Shown: positions 11,234 through 13,784 of the stretch, piece by piece
Numbering within the stretch: position 1 is the stretch's first letter
Layout of the letters: each line of letters opens with the position of its first letter
Assembly: GCA_903927855.1 (NCBI GenBank)
Contig: CAIYOL010000111.1
Coordinates: 1-13,784 of the forward strand
Direction of reading: 5' to 3'
DNA: 13,784 bases
From: an uncultured Planctomycetota bacterium
GTDB taxonomy: Bacteria > Planctomycetota > Phycisphaerae > Sedimentisphaerales > Anaerobacaceae
Position numbers and translations under genes: made by a program
Notes under the pieces: model-generated
Told to the model about the DNA's origin: nothing
Database searches by the model: none
Seen by the model: the letters and a program-made list of their open reading frames with translations, nothing else

Positions 11234-13784
11234 TCAATTAATTCCCAGAGCTTCCTTAATAGCGGCCTCTGCCTTTGCCTCGGTCTCTTCAACTTCTTTA
11301 ATATCTGCAAACTCCTTCGGCAGCGGAGCTTCTGCAAGGTGCTTAACCTTAATATCAAGATGCGGTTTGAAAGCCGTGCCGGCCGGTATAAGATGACCAA
11401 GTATCACGTTTTCTTTTAAGCCACGAAGCTTATCTATTTTAGCGGACAACGAAGCAGCAGTCAAGACCTTTGTTGTTTCCTGGAAGCTGGCCGCTGCGAT
11501 GAAGCTTTCAGACTGCAGTGAAGCTTTTGTTATTCCCAAAAGTAATGTCTTGGCAGTTGCGGGCTTTGGCTTTTTCCCTTTTGCAGGCGTGCCGCCGATC
11601 GATTCAACCTTTTCATTCATCGCAGCAAGCTCATCGTTGCTGATAATCTGACCTTCTTGCAAATCGGTAGCATCCCCAAGGGTAGTTATCTTGACACTAT
11701 TGGCTAATCTCTCATTCTCTTTTCTGAACTGAAATTTATCAACGACCTCGCCCGGCAGGAACGAACTGTCGCCAACAGATTCAATCTCAACTTTACGCAT
11801 CATTTGGGAGCAGATAATCTCAATGTGTTTGTCATTGATATTTACATTTTGTGAACGATAGACATTTTGAATCTCTGCGATTAAATATCTCTGCAATGCT
11901 TCCTCACCTTTAATTCGCAGAATATCGTGCGGAACCAGCGGTCCATCCGTCAACGGGTCGCCGGCTTCTGTCATATCTCCGGCGTGAACATTCAGGTGTC
12001 TGTCTCGCGGAATATGGTGTTCCTTCTCCATTCCGGATTCAGCTCCGCGAACTATAACTGTCATTTTGCCTTTGCGTTTATCGCTTCGCAACTCGACCCG
12101 GCCCGAGATTTCCGCCATCGCAGCGGGGTCTTTAGGTTTGCGCGCTTCGAATACTTCAGTAACTCTCGGCAAACCTCCCGTGATATCCTGAGTGCCGGCA
12201 GCCGCCCTCGGCTGATGAGCAAGCAACTGCCCCGCCCGAACTTGCTGGCCTTCGTCAACCTCAATCCTGGCCCCCGCAGGCAGATAGTGGACATCAAGTA
12301 TTTTGCCGTCCGTATCTTCTATGATAATTTGCGGATGTGTATCTCCTTTATGCTCGATTACTACGCGTTTACCACCAAGCTGACCTTTTCGCTCTTCTTC
12401 AAACCGAACAGTTTCGCCTTCTATAATATCTACAAACGCAATTTGCCCCGAAACTTCAGCCAGAATCGGCGTGCGGTGCGGGTCCCAGGAGAATAACAGT
12501 TTACCTATAGAACATGATTGTCCGTCCTCTACCTGCATAAGTGCACCGTAAGGCACCTTATACTTTTCAAGCTCACGGCCTTTTTGGTCCACTATAGCAA
12601 GTTCACCGCTGCGTTTCAGCACAACTCCTTTAGACCTAACTTTCTTTTCTTTGAGCTTTGTGTCCGCAGGAGATGTTTCACCTTTCGAGGCAGAAGAACG
12701 AGATAGTTCCCCGGGGTCCTCAACAACGCCTAAATTTCTAAACTCAACTTTTCCTTCGGCGTCGGCTTTCTGGCCGCTCTCAAGTATGGCTCTCGCAGCG
12801 ATGCCGCCGGTATGGAACGTACGCAGTGTCAGCTGCGTGCCGGGTTCACCAATTGACTGTGCAGCAACAATGCCAACTGCCGAACCCTCTTCGACAAGAT
12901 TGCTGGTGCTCATATCCCAGCCATAACACTTCGCACAAATACCAAACGTGCTGTCGCAGGTTAGAGAGCTTCTAACTCTGATGGCATCAAGCCCCAAAGC
13001 CTCAATCTTCGCCGCTGATTTAGGGGTAATAACTTCGTTCTCACAAACAATCATCTCATCGGTAATTGGATTGCGGATATTATCTCTGGCAGTTCTGCCG
13101 ACAATAAGTTGAGAAAGTGGTATATCAGCCTGCTCGCCTCTGCTGATTATACTTTTGGTAACTCCCTGTAAGGTTCCACAATCGCGCTCGGTGACAATTA
13201 CATTTTGTGCTACATCGATTAGCTTGCGTGTCAGATAGCCCGAATTAGCAGTCTTCAATGCGGTATCAGCCAGCCCTTTACGAGCTCCATGCGTGGAGCT
13301 AAAGTACTCAAGAACAGTCAAACCCTCGCGGAAGTTCGATTTAATTGGGGTCTCGATAATCTCACCGCTGGGATTGGCCATTAACGCTCGCATCCCGGCA
13401 AGCTGCTGAATCTGGTCGACACTGCCTCTTGCGCCGGAAGTGGTCATTAGGTATATCGGGTTCAGATACGGAGAGCCATCTTCCTTTTTATCTTCCCTAA
13501 GGCCACGCATCATCTCGCCGGTAACCGCCACGCGAGCATGTGTCCACGCATCGATAACCTGGTTATACCTTTCACCCTCCGTCAGAACACCATCGTTATA
13601 ATTGGTCTGGATTCTGCTGACCTTTTTTTCTGTCTCGTCTATAATCTCTTGTTTTTTGGCGGGAATTTTTAAGTCCATAATGCCAAAGCTCAAACCTCCG
13701 AGTGTGGCATATTTGAAGCCCAAATCTTTTATTCTATCAAGCAAATCTACCGTCTGAGCGCTGCCGGCCAATTCGAAACAGTCA
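11234..13784 (-). CDS. rpoC: RNA polymerase beta' subunit, C-terminal part (cut by window edge)
   Basis: The frame is open to the window edge (about 849 residues seen); the apparent TTG start inside it is an artefact, and the Mg-binding NADFDGD centre lies outside the window. Visible parts (numbered from that TTG): funnel region [20 protein letters not shown]; bridge helix and following ([30 protein letters not shown]); zinc site 2 with C198, C272, C279, C282; trigger loop [20 protein letters not shown]; then an SI3-like insertion of about 190 residues (to about 525) as in E. coli; [38 protein letters not shown]; and GHLIPAGT near the C-terminus. It ends with an Ala/Glu-rich tail, 42 nt before rpsL, so rpoC and the str genes are probably co-transcribed. 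Confidence 0.98.
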   Translation of the reverse strand, partial: DCFELAGSAQTVDLLDRIKDLGFKYATLGGLSFGIMDLKIPAKKQEIIDETEKKVSRIQTNYNDGVLTEGERYNQVIDAWTHARVAVTGEMMRGLREDKKEDGSPYLNPIYLMTTSGARGSVDQIQQLAGMRALMANPSGEIIETPIKSNFREGLTVLEYFSSTHGARKGLADTALKTANSGYLTRKLIDVAQNVIVTERDCGTLQGVTKSIISRGEQADIPLSQLIVGRTARDNIRNPITDEMIVCENEVITPKSAAKIEALGLDAIRVRSSLTCDSTFGICAKCYGWDMSTSNLVEEGSAVGIVAAQSIGEPGTQLTLRTFHTGGIAARAILESGQKADAEGKVEFRNLGVVEDPGELSRSSASKGETSPADTKLKEKKVRSKGVVLKRSGELAIVDQKGRELEKYKVPYGALMQVEDGQSCSIGKLLFSWDPHRTPILAEVSGQIAFVDIIEGETVRFEEERKGQLGGKRVVIEHKGDTHPQIIIEDTDGKILDVHYLPAGARIEVDEGQQVRAGQLLAHQPRAAAGTQDITGGLPRVTEVFEARKPKDPAAMAEISGRVELRSDKRKGKMTVIVRGAESGMEKEHHIPRDRHLNVHAGDMTEAGDPLTDGPLVPHDILRIKGEEALQRYLIAEIQNVYRSQNVNINDKHIEIICSQMMRKVEIESVGDSSFLPGEVVDKFQFRKENERLANSVKITTLGDATDLQEGQIISNDELAAMNEKVESIGGTPAKGKKPKPATAKTLLLGITKASLQSESFIAAASFQETTKVLTAASLSAKIDKLRGLKENVILGHLIPAGTAFKPHLDIKVKHLAEAPLPKEFADIKEVEETEAKAEAAIKEALGIN

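Noticed and set aside
11927..12496. 189-codon open frame on the plus strand
   Set aside because: Lies entirely antisense to conserved rpoC, has no recognisable domain and no ribosome-binding site; a shadow of the beta' codons.
1..13784. CRISPR array, tRNA, rRNA, insertion sequence or phage genes
   Set aside because: None seen: the direct repeats present are 7-bp units with no spacers, and all long frames are core ribosomal or transcription genes.

Overview
The window is one continuous ribosomal-protein and transcription/translation gene block. Every gene lies on the minus strand, so transcription runs from high to low coordinates. The order is rpoC (3' two-thirds) - rpsL - rpsG - fusA - [550-nt gap] - rpsJ - rplC - rplD - rplW - rplB - rpsS - rplV - rpsC - rplP - rpmC - rpsQ - rplN - rplX - rplE - rpsN - rpsH (5' part). 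This is the classic rpoBC, str, S10 and spc order joined end to end. The window edges cut rpoC and rpsH.

Organism: a bacterium of moderate G+C content. The S14 is the short zinc-ribbon type and RpoC carries an SI3-like insertion. L22 has an N-terminal helix-turn-helix-like extension, and EF-G shows wording seen in the spirochaete/planctomycete/delta-proteobacterial (and mitochondrial) EF-G branches. I lean towards Planctomycetota, possibly Phycisphaerae or a relative, but this is inference without a database search.

Region 13784-10142 holds the end of RNA polymerase beta' followed by S12 and S7. The rpsG-fusA junction is unusual: four tandem heptamers and a hairpin followed by six T. Region 10141-8057 is fusA. 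The usual tuf gene is absent after it. In its place is a gap (8056-7507) with a weak terminator-like hairpin, two sigma70-like promoter candidates, several inverted repeats and a possible decayed small gene. Region 7506-1 is the S10-spc string with spacers of 6-50 nt, consistent with one long co-transcribed unit. Its products build both subunits: L3, L4, L23, L2, L22, L16, L29, L14, L24 and L5 for the 50S; S10, S19, S3, S17, S14 and S8 for the 30S.

The most interesting signals are not extra genes. (1) Many short spacers, including several leaders next to start codons, consist of degenerate tandem 7-bp units such as CGAGATA, GATACGA, TGGTAAN and AGNNNAT. (2) L22 has a HTH-like N-terminal domain. 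(3) L2 reads SHPM where bacteria almost always have DHPH in the loop near the peptidyl-transferase centre. (4) S12 has Arg at position 88, the residue of the known K-to-R streptomycin-resistance change. (5) L3 has a 4-residue insertion in its loop nearest the peptidyl-transferase centre. No mobile element, CRISPR array, tRNA or rRNA was seen.
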